64,000 nucleotides of DNA from contig MU001674.1 of NCBI GenBank assembly GCA_010093515.1, positions 606,246-670,245 on the forward strand, given 5' to 3'. The notes under the pieces are model-generated. The model saw only the letters and a list, made by a program, of their open reading frames with translations. It made no database searches and was not told the origin of the DNA. This stretch comes from Lineolata rhizophorae. Taxonomy: Eukaryota; Ascomycota; Dothideomycetes; Lineolatales; Lineolataceae. The translations under genes were made by a program, and so were the position numbers. Positions 1-12,180 of the stretch are shown one piece after another (the first letter of the stretch is position 1; the number at the start of each line of letters is the position of its first letter).

Positions 1-1700
1 TCCGACCGTCCAGCCTTGCATCCCGTCCTCAGCCCCCCTCGAGCCCATATTGGGTGCAGCTGCGGCCTTGGGCCTAGCGGTTCAGCTTGTGCTTGTATGT
101 ACGTAGTATAGCAGCATGAAGCGAAGAAAACAAGCCACCAGAAGCGGGGCAGGCTGGGCCAGCGTTTCGATGCGGGAGGGACAAGGCTGCAAGCGCGCCA
201 AAAACCTTAAAGCGCGGGCTGACGGGCTTGGACCTAGACGGTCCGGTCCCAAAGCGGGCGCATTTGCATGCGTGTGTGTGTGTGTGTACTACGTACAAGA
301 AGACGCATACGCAATACGCCATCTGTATACAGGAAACAGGCGGGCGGTGGACGGGCTGAGGGGAAGTCGCCGGCTGTCGCCAGGTGCGACAAGAGAGGAG
401 AAGCATACAAAGTACCGACAAGGGAAGGTGGCACGGGCACCGTACGGGCGCGCCCTGATTGGCCCAGCGGCGCGGGAACCTTGTCGCGGCCGCCTTCGGA
501 GGCCTGGGCTTTCTCTCCCTCTTCTCCTCCCCCCCGCCTCCAACCTGAGGCTGCGCGCGCGTCCTTCCTTGTACGTAGTAGCAGTATCTAATCCGCAGCC
601 CGCTGTGTCTGTAGCTCGAATTGAAACAAGATTTATTCCCCGTTTCAGATGCAGGGCTGCGCCGAGATGCTGCACGCCCGGGCGCGCGTGTGTGTGGCGC
701 CGAAACGCCAGATTCTGCGCCTGGGCGGACGGCGAGGGCGCCAAAAAATGTATTGGAAAAAGTGCCCGCCACAGGCCTTCGATGGACGGCCGGTGGGTGG
801 CTGAAAGCGTGTACATACATACGTAGTACGGTACGGACGCAGACAACACGAGGGCGGGCGGCGGCGGAAAGCCACAGCCCGGGCCTTGCCTGTTCGGACG
901 CTTGGGGGCAGCCAGGGGCGCCCCTGTGTACGTAAAAGCTGGGCGGGCGGGCTGCTCGGGCAACGCACAGCCCCCGGCCCCGGCGGCGGCCGTCGCTTCC
1001 AACAATAGGCTGTGCCACCCCCGGGCCCCCGGGCGCGTCTTGCCGGTCCTCTCCTCCCCTTCCCGTCCAGGGGGCAGCCGCGACCTGTGATTGTTGTTTC
1101 AACGCTGCCGGGTCTTCGTGCCAGCCTCGACGTTCGTTCCAGCCAACTGTTGTGTACCTTCGCTTTTCCACCTCCTCCGGCCAAGCAGCCACACCTTCGT
1201 TCGCTGCGGCGCGCGCCCGACTCCCGCTTCCGTTTACGCCTTCGAGCCCGCCGCCTCGACGTCACGCCAGACGCGCGCCTTCCCACAACCACCGCCCGCT
1301 ACCTCAACCTTCCTGCTCTTCACCTCCCGCCCAACTTCCTCCTGCCTAGCCGTCGCCGCTGCATTCGCTCGAGTCTTCGGCTATTCTCCGGAGCATCTTT
1401 GCTCCACCGCGCTCTCGCCGCCTCTTTCTAGTCTTTCGTTGGCCCGCGGCGCCTTCCTGCCAACGCATCACCGCCGTTGCTACTGTCGTTCTCGTCCAGA
1501 GCTTCTGCTGTCGAGACTCGCCGTCGCCCGTCGCCGACATCCGACGGCAACCGGGGGCTTGGCCCACCGTCTACGTGAGTCCCGACCCAAGGGGGAAAAA
1601 AAAATACAAAACATTGAGCGAACTTGTGGACGAATTGCTGCCTTGCTTGAAGAATGTGTGGAGTGCGGTGGCTAACAGCATCGCGGTCCATTATAGCATC
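1..1700 (+). promoter_or_regulatory. Upstream region and probable 5' leader of the chitin synthase gene
   Basis: GC-rich sequence with no supportable gene; the open frames on both strands are by-products of GC richness. It holds a (GT)n run near 271-287 and five copies of the palindrome TACGTA (100, 290, 572, 820, 929). A pyrimidine-rich stretch covers about 1100-1560. A likely 5'UTR intron runs from 1575 (GTGAGT) to 1696 (TTATAG), with a GCTAAC branch site near 1672 and the start codon 5 nt downstream. The promoter role is inferred from position. Confidence 0.5.
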
Positions 1701-4700
1701 ATGTCCCAACGCCAGCCGGCGTCTCCCAAGCGGGACCCGAAACGGTCGCCGTACAAGGACTCGCCGTCGCGGCGCCGCCGGCCCTCGGACATCGAAGCGA
1801 AGCCGCTCGACAACCTCGCCTCCCCCGTGTCGCCGACGCGACGAGCCGCGCGCCACGGCCACGGCACCTCGCAGAACCGGTTCCCGTCGCCGGGCACGCC
1901 GACCGGCGACCGGGATCCGATGATGCCGCAGCGCAAGGAGAGCAAGGGCCTCGGCCGCAAGAGGAGCCTGATCCGGCCGGAGCGCAGTCGCATCGATCGC
2001 GACCACCCCAATTACCACTACCGGAAGCATGCGCAGAACATGCAGGTCTTCCCGTCCACGACGGGCAACGAGCCCATCACCGAGGACGTGGCCGAGGCCG
2101 AGACGGTCAGCTCGGCGAGTTCGGATCAGCGGGGCCTGAACCGGCAGGGACAGAGGCACGTCTCCGGCGAGAGCCGAGGTTACGGCGAGTCGCCCAAAGA
2201 GAAGGGGGCTGGGGATCGAGGCGATGGATCTCGGAAGATCCAGCGGAGGCTCACGCGCAAAGAGACGAAGGAAATGGAGGCGTTGGAGCGTCAGCGCCAG
2301 AAAGAGAAGGATGCCGCGGGACCTATCAGCCTATGGACCTTCTACTGCGCAGTCGTCACCTTTTGGTGCCCGAATGCCATCCTCTCGTGCTTTGGGAAGA
2401 CGCAGAAAGCGCAGCAGCGGGCTTGGAGGGAAAAGATGGGCCTCATCAGCATTATCCTGATCATTTGCGCCTTTGTCGGTTTCCTCACCTTCGGATTCAC
2501 TCAAACTGTGTGCGGCAACGGCGGTGGCGAGCGCCTGCGCGTCAACAAGGTCGACCGTGGCTTCATGATCTTTCACGGCAAGGCTTATGATCTTGCGAGG
2601 TCTCAACATCCCCAGGTTCGCGCCATTCCGGACGGAGCCAACGTCCTTTTTGACCTTCCCGAGAAGCACGGCGGACAAGATGGTAGCTTTCTGTTCCAAA
2701 ATGTCAATGGCGCCTGCAAGGATCTCATCACGAAAGCGGATGACGCCAGCGTTCCTACGAACGACAATGGTGACCTTGCTTGGTACTTCCCCTGCAAGAC
2801 ATTTAACCAAGACGGCTCGAGCAAGCCGAATATGACGGAGGAATACTACTACGGATATGCTTGCCACACATACAAGGCCGCCCGCGAGCCTTTCTACGAT
2901 CTGCGCAGTTTCGGCGATGTTTATTTCACCTGGGACGACATCACGAATTCCAGCCGCAATCTCATGGTCTGGAGTGGCGACGTGCTCGATCTTAACCTGC
3001 TCGAATGGTTCAACAAGACCGAGGTCAATGTGCCGGACGAATTCGAGGAAATCCGCACGAATCCTGCGGTCCATGGGATCGATGTCACTCTCTCGTTCAC
3101 CAGCACCCGAGAGAAACAAATTGCTCGGTGCCTGTCCGAGATCGTCAAGGTTGGTTCCGTCGACACGGCTACGATTGGCTGCATCGCTTCCGAGGTGGTC
3201 CTTTACGTCTCCCTGGTCTTCATCCTCTCCATTGTCGTTGCCAAGTTCTTGCTGGCTTTGACCTTCCAGTGGTTCCTCGCTAGGCGATTTGAAGCGGACA
3301 AGTCCTCCATGTCTACCGATCCCAAGAAGCGCGAACAGCAGATTGAAGACTGGAGCGAGGATATCTATCGTCAGCCACCCAAGATTGGGGATGGCTTCAG
3401 CAGCGCCACCAGTGACCGGGGTCCTAAACGGTCTAGCTTCCTGCCCACTACGTCGAGATTTACCAGTCCGTATGCTATCGAGCGCAAGAGCCGCCCGGAA
3501 CCGACCACCATGGCGAGCCAGAGCTCCACCGCCCGTCTTTTGCCGGGAAATGCACTGTATAGACATGGCAATCACAGCCAAGGCACCATGCCTACGTTCA
3601 CAGCCGATAGCCATTCCAGCTTCTTGACATCCCAGGCTCCGGATCAACGCTACTCGAGTGTCATGGGAGAGGTCGACGGCCCTGGACCAGCTGGCTTTGT
3701 CCACGAATCGGTCGTTCCTCAGCCGCCTCCCGATTGGCAGCCCTTCGGATATCCCCTTGCGCACGCTATCTGCCTGGTTACCGCTTACTCCGAGGGTGCT
3801 GACGGCTTGCGAACGACTCTGGACTCCATCGCAACGACGGAGTACCCGAATAGCCACAAGCTCATTCTAGTCATTTGTGACGGTATGATCAAGGGCAAGG
3901 GCGAGGACTTTTCGACCCCGGACATTGCGCTCGGCATGATGAAAGACCACGCGGTGCTCCCGGACGAGGTTCAGGCCTTCTCGTATGTCGCTGTTGCTAG
4001 TGGTTCGAAGCGGCACAACATGGCGAAGATCTACTCCGGCTTCTACGACTACGGTGAAGACTCGCACGTGGCTCCCGACAAACAGTCTCGCGTTCCAATG
4101 ATGGTTGTAGTCAAATGCGGAACTCCGGACGAAGCCAAGAAGTCGAAGCCCGGCAACCGTGGCAAGCGCGACAGTCAGATCATCCTTATGAGCTTCCTCC
4201 AGAAGGTCATGTTCGACGAACGCATGACGGAACTCGAGTTCGAGATGTTCAACGGTATTTGGAAGATTACGGGCATATCTCCGGACTTCTACGAGATGGT
4301 TCTCATGGTAGACGCCGACACCAAAGTGTTCCCCGACAGTTTGACCCACATGATCTCCGCTATGGTCAAGGACCCAGAGATTATGGGCCTCTGCGGCGAG
4401 ACCAAGATTGCGAACAAGAGGCAAAGCTGGGTGTCTATGATCCAGGTCTTCGAATACTTCATCTCGCACCACTTGTCCAAGTCTTTCGAGTCGGTTTTTG
4501 GTGGTGTCACCTGCCTTCCGGGCTGTTTCTGCATGTACCGCATCAAGGCGCCCAAGGGTGGCCAGAACTACTGGGTGCCGATCCTCGCGAACCCTGACGT
4601 TGTGGAGCACTACTCGGAGAACGTCGTCGACACGCTGCACAAGAAGAACCTACTGCTGCTAGGCGAGGACCGCTACCTTTCCACGCTCATGCTAAAGACG

Positions 4701-5480
4701 TTCCCCAAGCGCAAGCAGGTCTTCGTCCCCCAGGCCGTTTGTAAGACCACCGTTCCCGAAAAGTTCAAAGTGCTCCTTTCTCAGCGTCGTCGCTGGATCA
4801 ACTCGACCGTGCACAACCTTATGGAGTTGGTGCTCGTGCGCGACCTCTGTGGGACCTTCTGCTTCAGCATGCAGTTTGTCGTCTTCATCGAGCTAGTCGG
4901 AACGCTCGTCCTGCCGGCCGCCATCTCCTTCACCATCTATCTCATCTCCATCTCGATCAAGGCGGCCGTCGAGGGCACCGAGGCGCCCGTGATCCCGCTG
5001 GTGCTGTTGGCGCTCATTCTGGGCCTGCCGGCGGTGCTCATCGTGCTGACGGCGCACCGCTGGTCCTACGTGGGCTGGATGTTCGTCTACCTCATCTCGC
5101 TGCCCATCTGGAACCTGGTGCTACCCTCGTACGCGTATTGGAAGTTCGACGACTTCAGCTGGGGCGACACGCGTAAGACGGCGGGCGAGAAGAAGAAGAA
5201 GGGTGGCGTCGAGTACGAGGGCGAGTTCGACAGCAGCAAGATCACAATGAAGCGATGGGGCGACTTCGAGCAAGGTAAGTTTTGTCATACGGGATCCGAC
5301 CCCCTTTAGCAGGAGCGTCGCTTTAGTTAACACAGGTGTTGCGCAGAACGGAGATTGAAGGCGCCCACGAGCGCAGCCGGCTGGTCGCAGCAGTCGACGA
5401 CCACGGCGCAGGGCTGGGCTCAGATGCAACCGCAGCCGTCGGAGAAGCACGTTTACGAACCCCAGCCTTACGATTATTGA
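1701..5480 (+). CDS. chs4: Class IV chitin synthase
   Basis: This is a processive membrane glycosyltransferase that makes cell-wall chitin from UDP-GlcNAc at the plasma membrane. Exons are 1701-5274 and 5347-5480; the 72-nt intron (GTAAGT...GCGCAG) splits a Glu codon. The protein has 1,235 residues, normal for class IV. A basic, Pro/Ser-rich N-terminus (about 1-200) precedes two hydrophobic segments (about 210-275), a cytochrome-b5-like region (about 285-500) and another membrane segment (about 490-530). The catalytic GT2 domain shows VDADT (about 870), GEDRYL (about 988) and the signature QRRRW (about 1028). At least three membrane segments follow, then a Gln-rich tail. The start [10 protein letters not shown] lies just after the probable leader intron. 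In this family the mature enzyme is trafficked through chitosomes. Class IV rather than V/VII is chosen because no myosin motor domain is present. Confidence 0.95.
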
Positions 5481-6633
5481 AAACGCTCTTGTTTGCATCG
5501 GTCGGGGCACCCTCTTCCGCTTAATTTTTCTTTTGGCATCCAGAACCCCGCCTGAAAAAGAGTCCTTTCCGGGTTTTGTTTTTCCACTTCTGTCGGGAAT
5601 CCCCTGTTCGTGCATGGGTGTGGTGTTGGTTTTACATTCTGTGTGCTTTTGATTTTTGGTGTGTCTCTTTCTCTTACTCAGTATTGGGTTGCATCAAAGT
5701 CGGCCTTGCTGTGTTTCTGCCTGTTGTTTTACTCTTTGCGGCCTTGTTTTTAACTAATGCTGTTGTGTTTTTTTTCTCTCTCTGTATCTGCTTTTTTTCC
5801 TCTTGGATTTGTCCGACTTTTGACTGTGTAAAAAATGCCTCTTTCTCACACAGCTGCGGTTTTCAAGCTCCCCCTCTCCCCCTCCCCCAATACCTTGCAC
5901 TTTTGTACAGAGAATCTTGTCATGTGTTTGCGGCGTAGAATCCGGGCTTGGGGGCTCAGCATGAGCCTCTGAACGTTGCGTTGAGTGGAGGGCTGTGGTA
6001 AATGGGAGGAGGGAATGGTGCGGTATTCGGGTACGGACGTGTACGGGATGTATTGTAGAAGCCTGCATTCATAGGATAGTTATTCTTGGTTCCTAATGGG
6101 AGGTGAGACATTGAACTGCTTCTTTGGCGCCTTTTGTGGTTGCATGGTCGCATCGTGGCGCGCAAATGGCTGGAGGAACTAGGTATGGAATGGTCTCGCA
6201 GTCGGTGGCGGTGCTTGCGTGGTCTGCAAAGCGATCTTGGAGGAAAGTCTACTGTGGGCGTTGACGCTGATCTCGATGCCAGCATCCGCCTCGCGGGATT
6301 TCCGTGCCCGTGCCTCAAATACTTTATGGAGTTCTAGTAGTGTTCATGTATGCCCTATGCCACAATGAGCCATTGAGCGTCCCCAAACCCGAGCTTCTTA
6401 TTATTCAACTCTCTCCCATCCTGTCATTATCGTTCTCGCGATGGCACGTCCTTAATTTAATCCTGCAAACAACTACGAAGTCCAGCATGAAGGTAGCAAG
6501 AAGGCATTCATTGTCCACTGCTTGCCGCCTATCCCGAAGGACTGGAAATGGAAAGAACGCGCGACAAACGGTAGAGCGAGCGACGAAGTCCACGCGACAC
6601 GCGGCTCAGCGCAACTATCCCCCCCGACCCACC
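5481..6633. other. Spacer between chitin synthase and the DUF6914 gene
   Basis: The two genes converge here, so the spacer should hold both 3' ends. About 5570-5930 is strongly T-rich, which produces a hydrophobic-looking but meaningless open frame. No gene, RNA or repeat is supported. Confidence 0.5.
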
Positions 6634-7226
6634 TCAAGGCACGATCTCCTTCCCTCGGAGCAGATCGTACGTCGGCTTGGGCTTCGACATATCCTCGCCC
6701 TCGGCGTACCTCCCGGCCGCGGCCTTCCGGGCGACGTAGCGCCTCGCGAACGCCTCGACCACGCCCCAATCCAGCTGCGCGGCGCCGACGCAGGCGCCGT
6801 CGGCGGCGACGGCGGCCAGCGCGCGCCCGACCCAGGTGCGGCACCGCCAGCCGGGGTCGCCGTTGACGACGGGCTGGGCGCGCAGCAGCGCGACCAGGCG
6901 CGGCTCGTCGGCCAGCTTGGCGACGACGACGCGCGCCAGCAGCGTCGTGCCGGCCCGCACGTCGGCCACGCGCTTCTCCTCGTACGCCCAGCCGCCGAGC
7001 GGGTGGTTCTTGACGTGGTACTGGACGCCGGGGACGGCGGCGCCCGCCTCGGATTTCGGCCCGATCAGGAGCGCCCAGTGGTATCTGCGGGTGTGGGTGT
7101 GGGTGTGGGTGTGTTTAGCGCGTGGCGGGCGGGCGGGGACGGCGTGCTCGGATACCTCTTCTCGCCGCCGGTCGAGCCGCCGCTGGGGTACAGGGCGATG
7201 TATAGGCGCTTCTTGTTCGCGGCCAT
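6634..7226 (-). CDS. DUF6914 family protein of unknown function
   Basis: A small fungal protein that I match to the family I know as DUF6914; its function is not known. Exons on the minus strand are 7226-7156 and 7084-6634, with a 71-nt intron (7085-7155, GTATCC...CCGCAG), giving 173 residues. The N-terminus MAANKKRLYIALYPSGG and the segment KRYHWALLIGPK (about 23-34) are typical. A Trp/Cys segment (GDPGWRCRTWV) lies in the second half, and the protein ends in DLLRGKEIVP. The fold resembles small hydrolase-like proteins only loosely, so I assign no activity. The intron contains four perfect GGGTGT units (plus-strand reading) next to the acceptor. The first ATG of the conserved frame was taken as the start. 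Confidence 0.8.
7089..7112 (+). repeat. Four perfect GGGTGT hexamers inside an intron
   Basis: Four uninterrupted GGGTGT units (ACACCC on the coding strand) lie inside the intron of the DUF6914 gene, a few bases from its splice acceptor. They make up part of the C-rich tract before the acceptor AG. This is not the usual fungal telomere repeat TTAGGG. Confidence 0.9.
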
Positions 7227-9983
7227 GGCGCCTCGGCGTGGCCTACCTTGATGCCTCGGTTGCGGTGGATACGTGGCGCCTACGGGTACGCGATTCTTTG
7301 GGCATGGATCGAGGCCTGCACGTTGTGTGAAGCTTTTCCCCAAGGGTGGAAGCGGACGCTTGAGGTAGGAAAAGTTGCGGGATATTGGAAACTCTAAAAG
7401 GTAAAGGCGAAGCGGAGTGAAGCGATGATAGGGAACAGCTAGCAAGTTGAGGAAAAGGTTTGGCTTTTTACTGGGATTGCTGCGGTGGCATTTATATGCC
7501 GTTCCAGCCCTGAAGTTTAAAATAAGGTTGGATAACTTTATGCTCGCTTAGTGCGCTTAAGCTCAAAGTTTAGACTTCTCGCGAAAGGCATCGTAAGCGC
7601 TTTACTCATTCTCGAAGACATGGAAAGTATACTGGACACTCCTTCGTAACTCTCGAGACGTTGCTCCCATCGTTTGCATATGTGCGTTCGCACCTACTAC
7701 GTACTTATCCGACGCATTGGCAACTACACAAGCACCCGACGTGAGATGCGAGGCCGTCGGCCACCGTCCGTTTCGGGCATTGATCGATTAATAATTGCTG
7801 CAGCTTTGCGAGCCGCCAGTTGTGCGAATGATGGCAACCCCGGGAAGGCAGTTAAAATAAAGATTTTAAATAATTTTACAAAAAAAAATAAAAGGAGGGA
7901 GAAGCAACTGGGGGAAATGGAAAAATGGCGTGCTTGATTCGACCTTGTCAGCTCTTTTTTATTTTATTTTTTTTTTTTTCGCGTAACCTTTTAAACTTGC
8001 CCGTCCCTCTCTCTCCCACTCCCTCTCCCTCTCCTCCGGACCTAGGCGGGGACCGAGCCGCTTGGAGGCTTGTGGCAAGCCTCCATTTGCGGGCTTCGTA
8101 CGCAGGCGGAGGGGGCTGGTTCGTCTTGCGGGCACCCTACGTGTCTACTGAAGGGTGCCACGCGGGCGCGGGGCGACGAAGCGGGCCGGGAGGCTGCCAA
8201 AGGGGCGGAGGTTGTGTCGAGTCGTCCGGCGAGGAAAAGCTCGTACTCGCGAATGCGGCGGGCGGCGGCAGCCAGTGAGTATGTGCATGGTAATAGGCGG
8301 TCTTGTGTGATTCGAACCCGACGCATGCCCAGCTGTCCGCTTCCTACGTATGTGTACTGTACACACTCATCTCCTAGGTACATAGTCTACTAGTATATCT
8401 CTTACCCAGCTCACCCGGAAGCGCGCATACCTGCCCTCTTTTTTTTCTTTTTTTTCTTTTTTTTTCCCCGTATTTTCGTAGAGTACAAGAGGGGGCTAAG
8501 GGCAACCCCGGTACAAAAGCAGAGAGTCTGGGGGTTGGAGGGGAAGATGTCCTCCGGACACTGTGTTTGCGCAGGTACCTGACCTTGCTCTCCCCCCAGC
8601 CACCCGTCACGCATCCCGGTGGCCGATACAGAGTACCTTTGCGCCACCGGCAGCTCACAGGGCTCTCCAGCTAGCTCGGCGACATTGATTGACCCACACA
8701 CACACACATACCACCACACGGGCGCACACGCATGCGCATGCCCACGTCTGCCCGCCGTACGACCCCGAAAACCACTCCCGTCATCCTCCCGGCGAGGGGA
8801 ACCGGCAGCGTCCCGCTTCCGTCTTTTGCCGGCCGCGCGTGCGCCGCCGTCCTGTCATGCAGGTAGCCCGACGGGCACGGCCGCGGGCATCAGACATCGG
8901 GGAGGCAGGCGGGAGACGGAGAGAGAGAACGGGCCTGGCGGAGAGGCAAAGGGATCGGGGATTGAGGGCTTGGCGTTTAGGTGGATATGTGGCATGTAGC
9001 GTGAAAGCAAGGTACGGACGGGCGCTTTTGTTCCGTTTGCTTCCTTTTTTTATTTTTCCGTTTTTTTTTTTATAATTCTTTTTTTACAGGGTACATAAGT
9101 GCGGTGTCAGCATGCATGCGCATCTGGAGGAAAAGGCAAGACCGGAGGGCTTCTAGAAGATTGCACAAGGACGGGGCTTCCGCAAGAGGAGAAGGGGGCT
9201 CCCGCGTGCCGGCTCTCGTGCTCCGTCGCCGCCAGCCGTGGTGGTGGCTTCCCTTTCCGGCCGGCCGCGGCGCGGGCCACGCCTTCCCAGCGCGCCGTTG
9301 GGCGTGGAACGAGGGCGCGGGGGAGTCGGGGAGTCGGGGGCACGGCGCGGGGGGAGGGGGGGCGCCCTCCTCACACCACAACTGCCTACCTATGCACTCC
9401 GTACCTACATACCTACTACTGTACGTCCTGCCCGAACCACAGCTGACCAGAGCCTCCGAGCCTCGTCGGCCGACGGCTGCCGGCATAAAAGGCGAGCTTG
9501 GCCCTCTGCCGTCCAGGACGAAGCCCTCGCGGCCGCTGCTAGGCAGCCTGCCCGCCATCCGGGGCGTCTCGCGCCGTCGTCGTCGGGCTGCGCGGGCGCC
9601 GGCTCGGCGGGCGCGCCTGCCTCGATCGTCACCTCTGCGGACCCGGCTTCACGGCGCTTTCTGGTCGCACCTACCCGCTGCTCGAGGCAGCAGCGCGCGC
9701 TGCCTGCAGCCGTGCCTGCCGTGCCTGCCGCGCCTCTCTTTGCCCAACACCCGCGCTCTTCTTCGCCGCCGCCCTCTTCCGCCCTTTTCTCTTCCTTCGC
9801 CACTCCACCTGCTTCGACCAACCGCACCTAATTCATCGTCCTAACACCTCCAACCTTGACGCTTTGACTCCACAGCTACCAGCACCACCAGCACCACCAC
9901 TATTGCTACTACTACTCCCACCTACGCTTGCCTGAACACCGTCCTCCGTACCTGCGCAAGAAAAAAAAATAGATAAAAATAAA
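7227..9983. promoter_or_regulatory. Long divergent spacer upstream of DUF6914 and WD40 genes
   Basis: The two flanking genes point away from each other, so this should carry both promoters. It holds A- and T-homopolymer tracts (about 7880-7910, 7965-7980, 8440-8465, 9045-9085), TACGTA palindromes at 7698 and 8345, and a TATA-like CATAAAAGG at 9484-9492. About 500 nt of CT-rich sequence separates that box from the WD40 start codon, which suggests a long leader. Reading frames of 100-250 codons here are Pro/Arg/Ser-rich artefacts of GC bias. No gene is supported. Confidence 0.45.
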
Positions 9984-12180
9984 ATGAGTGCGCCGCCAAC
10001 GTCCGAGCCGCTGGCTAACCCAAACGAACCGCCCTGGATCGCGTCGCTCACTTCCGGGACCGGCTTCTCCATACCTTCGGAGTCGGACGAGTCGGACGAA
10101 TCTGCGACTGACGGCGAGTACGCCTGCCCGCACGAGCTTTGGGGACACTCGCTCGATGCCATTCAGGCTTCGTACGCGGCCATGATGCCGGACCCCGCTG
10201 CCGCCCCAACAAGCGACGCGCACGACGATGTCACCCAGAGTCACTTGGCGGCCGCCCAATCTCCGTTTTCTTCAGACGTCGACTCCACTACCCAAGGCGA
10301 CCTGCCGGGTGCCACCGAGTCGGTGGAACAGAACGCGCCGTTACAAGACGTCGAATCGGACGAGGACTTGGTGGTTCAGTGGCATATGATGGAGCATCTC
10401 GACACCCTGCTAGAACCTGATTCCGACAGCGACGCCGACATGATGGACCCGCTTGGCCCGCTCCAGGTCCTGCAGCAGGCGGCGCAGACGCAGCCGCCCG
10501 CGCTGCCCCCGCTGCCCGCGATGACGCCGTTCCCTGGCCCCTTCGGCGCCGCCATGAACCCGGGCGCCTACGTCGGCTTCAGCACCCCCAACTGCGTCTT
10601 CTCGTTCCTCATGAGCTGGAACCGCAACGTCGACCTGCGCAAGCGGTTGGGCCGGCGCCCGCGCACCGTCAACTTCCTGGGCCCCGAGGTCAACCGCATC
10701 TGCCAGTGGGTCCGGCCGGCCGTCATCAGGCGGGATATGCTGCAGGGAGACCACTACGATATCCAGGGCATCGATTGGGCGAGTCTGGGGACCACGCGCG
10801 AGGAAGCCCGGCTCATGCGCGGGGATACTTTTGCGCAGATTTCCGTGACTGGCGCCGAGATCGAGGCGCCGAAAGAGGTGAGATCTGAAATTTTACAGAA
10901 AATACTTTGCGCACCTGTTGAACAGTTGGTTATGCTGAACAGAGTCACAGAAGGCATTGGCGAGTACCGAGAACTTCTACCGCTTCTCGCGCATGAACAC
11001 CTCGTGTAACGCGTATATTCGACATTACCAGCTTCGAAACCTTCTCGTAGCCACCTCAAATTCCGATCTTTACTATGCGGACAACAAGCGTGTTTACCAC
11101 GCTCACCCGTGCGGCATGGACAAGGAGACCGTCATGGACTTCTCGAGAGACACGACCGATCCTATGGAAGTGACCGCTCTGAGTGGGTGCGATAACTTCC
11201 TCATTGCCGGAGGTTACAATGGACACTATGCTGTTAAGAACCTGTTGACCGAGGTGGGCCAGAAGCCAACCGTCGGCAAGCTCACTACCGATGACAATGG
11301 AATAACGAACCATTGCCACACCTTCTACGACCGTCTGTCGGGCCAGATGAAAGCAGCCTTCTGCTCGAACGACCGGAAACTCCGCATCCTCGACTGCGAG
11401 ACCAACAAATTCACCGCCGCTTTGCCCTACCACGACCCCATCAACTGCGCCGCCACGTCGCCGTCGGGCCGACTCCGCGCCGTGGTGGGCGACTTCAACC
11501 AAACGCTCATCACCGACGCCACCAGCGGCGCCACCGTCGTCACGCTCGACACGCACAGCAAGGACGTCTTCGCGGCGGCCTGGGCGCCCGACGATATCAC
11601 GGTGGCGACTGGCGCGCAGGACTCGCACGTCGTGGTGCACGACGGGCGCATGTGGGCGCGCCCGCTGGCGGTGCTGGGCACACCCCTATCGTGCCCGCGC
11701 AGCCTCGCCTTCACGCCGGCCGGGTCGGGCCCGCGGGCCCTGCTCGCCGCCGAGGCCGACGACAACGTCCACGCGATCGAGGCGGGCGGCTTCGCGGCCC
11801 AGCAGACGCTCAGCTTCTTCGGCAGCGTCGCGGGCCTCGCGGTGCCGCCGGCCGGCGACGGCTTCTTCGTCGCGTGCTCAGATCCGCACTTTGGCGGCGT
11901 GCTCGAGTACGAGCGGACGCTGGGGAGCTTCGAGCGGTCGAGGGGGAGCGTCGAGTCGGTGCGCCCGCCGCTGCTGCCGCGGCGGGACGTGGCCATGCGG
12001 AGCATGCGGGGTAGCGATGATGACGATGGGACTCGGCGGGAGGAGACAAACGAGGAGCGGAATTGGCGGCTTCATGTGGAGGCGAAGCGGAGGGTGGAGT
12101 GGATGGACGAGGACGACGAGGCGGCGTTTGGTTCGAGCGGGGAGAGGAGGGGCCTGGATCTGAGCGGTGTGATTTTTTAG
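9984..12180 (+). CDS. WD40-repeat protein with acidic N-terminus
   Basis: Probable scaffold or adaptor with a WD40 propeller; the specific role is unknown. Exons are 9984-10877 and 10951-12180 with a 73-nt intron (GTGAGA...TCACAG) between codons, giving 707 residues. Residues 1-200 are acidic and low in complexity (several Glu/Asp/Ser runs). A conserved block follows (about 225-300), with a segment starting VRPAVIRRDMLQGDHYDIQG and another, GIDWASLGTTREEARLMRG. From about residue 320 come roughly six WD-like blades, for example GAQDSHVVVHDGR. The C-terminus is a basic/acidic helix (about 650-700). The layout recalls uncharacterised fungal WD proteins conserved from fission yeast to Neurospora; that comparison is from memory. 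The start follows an A-rich Kozak-like context (AAATAAAATG). Confidence 0.88.

Noticed and set aside
74-1292. Several 100-370 codon frames on both strands before the chitin synthase gene
   Set aside because: Composition is Arg/Ala/Pro/Ser-rich, frames overlap on both strands, and no domain or intron logic is present.
2331-3857. 508-codon open frame on the minus strand inside the chitin synthase gene
   Set aside because: It is antisense to a well-matched enzyme; GC-rich codon bias keeps the opposite strand open. No motif.
5576-5938. 120-codon hydrophobic frame that looks like membrane helices
   Set aside because: It lies in a T-rich 3' region; Phe, Cys, Leu and Val follow from T-rich codons.
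8300-8330. GGGTTCGAATC-like B-box on the minus strand
   Set aside because: No A-box at the right distance, no acceptor stem pairing and no T-run nearby.
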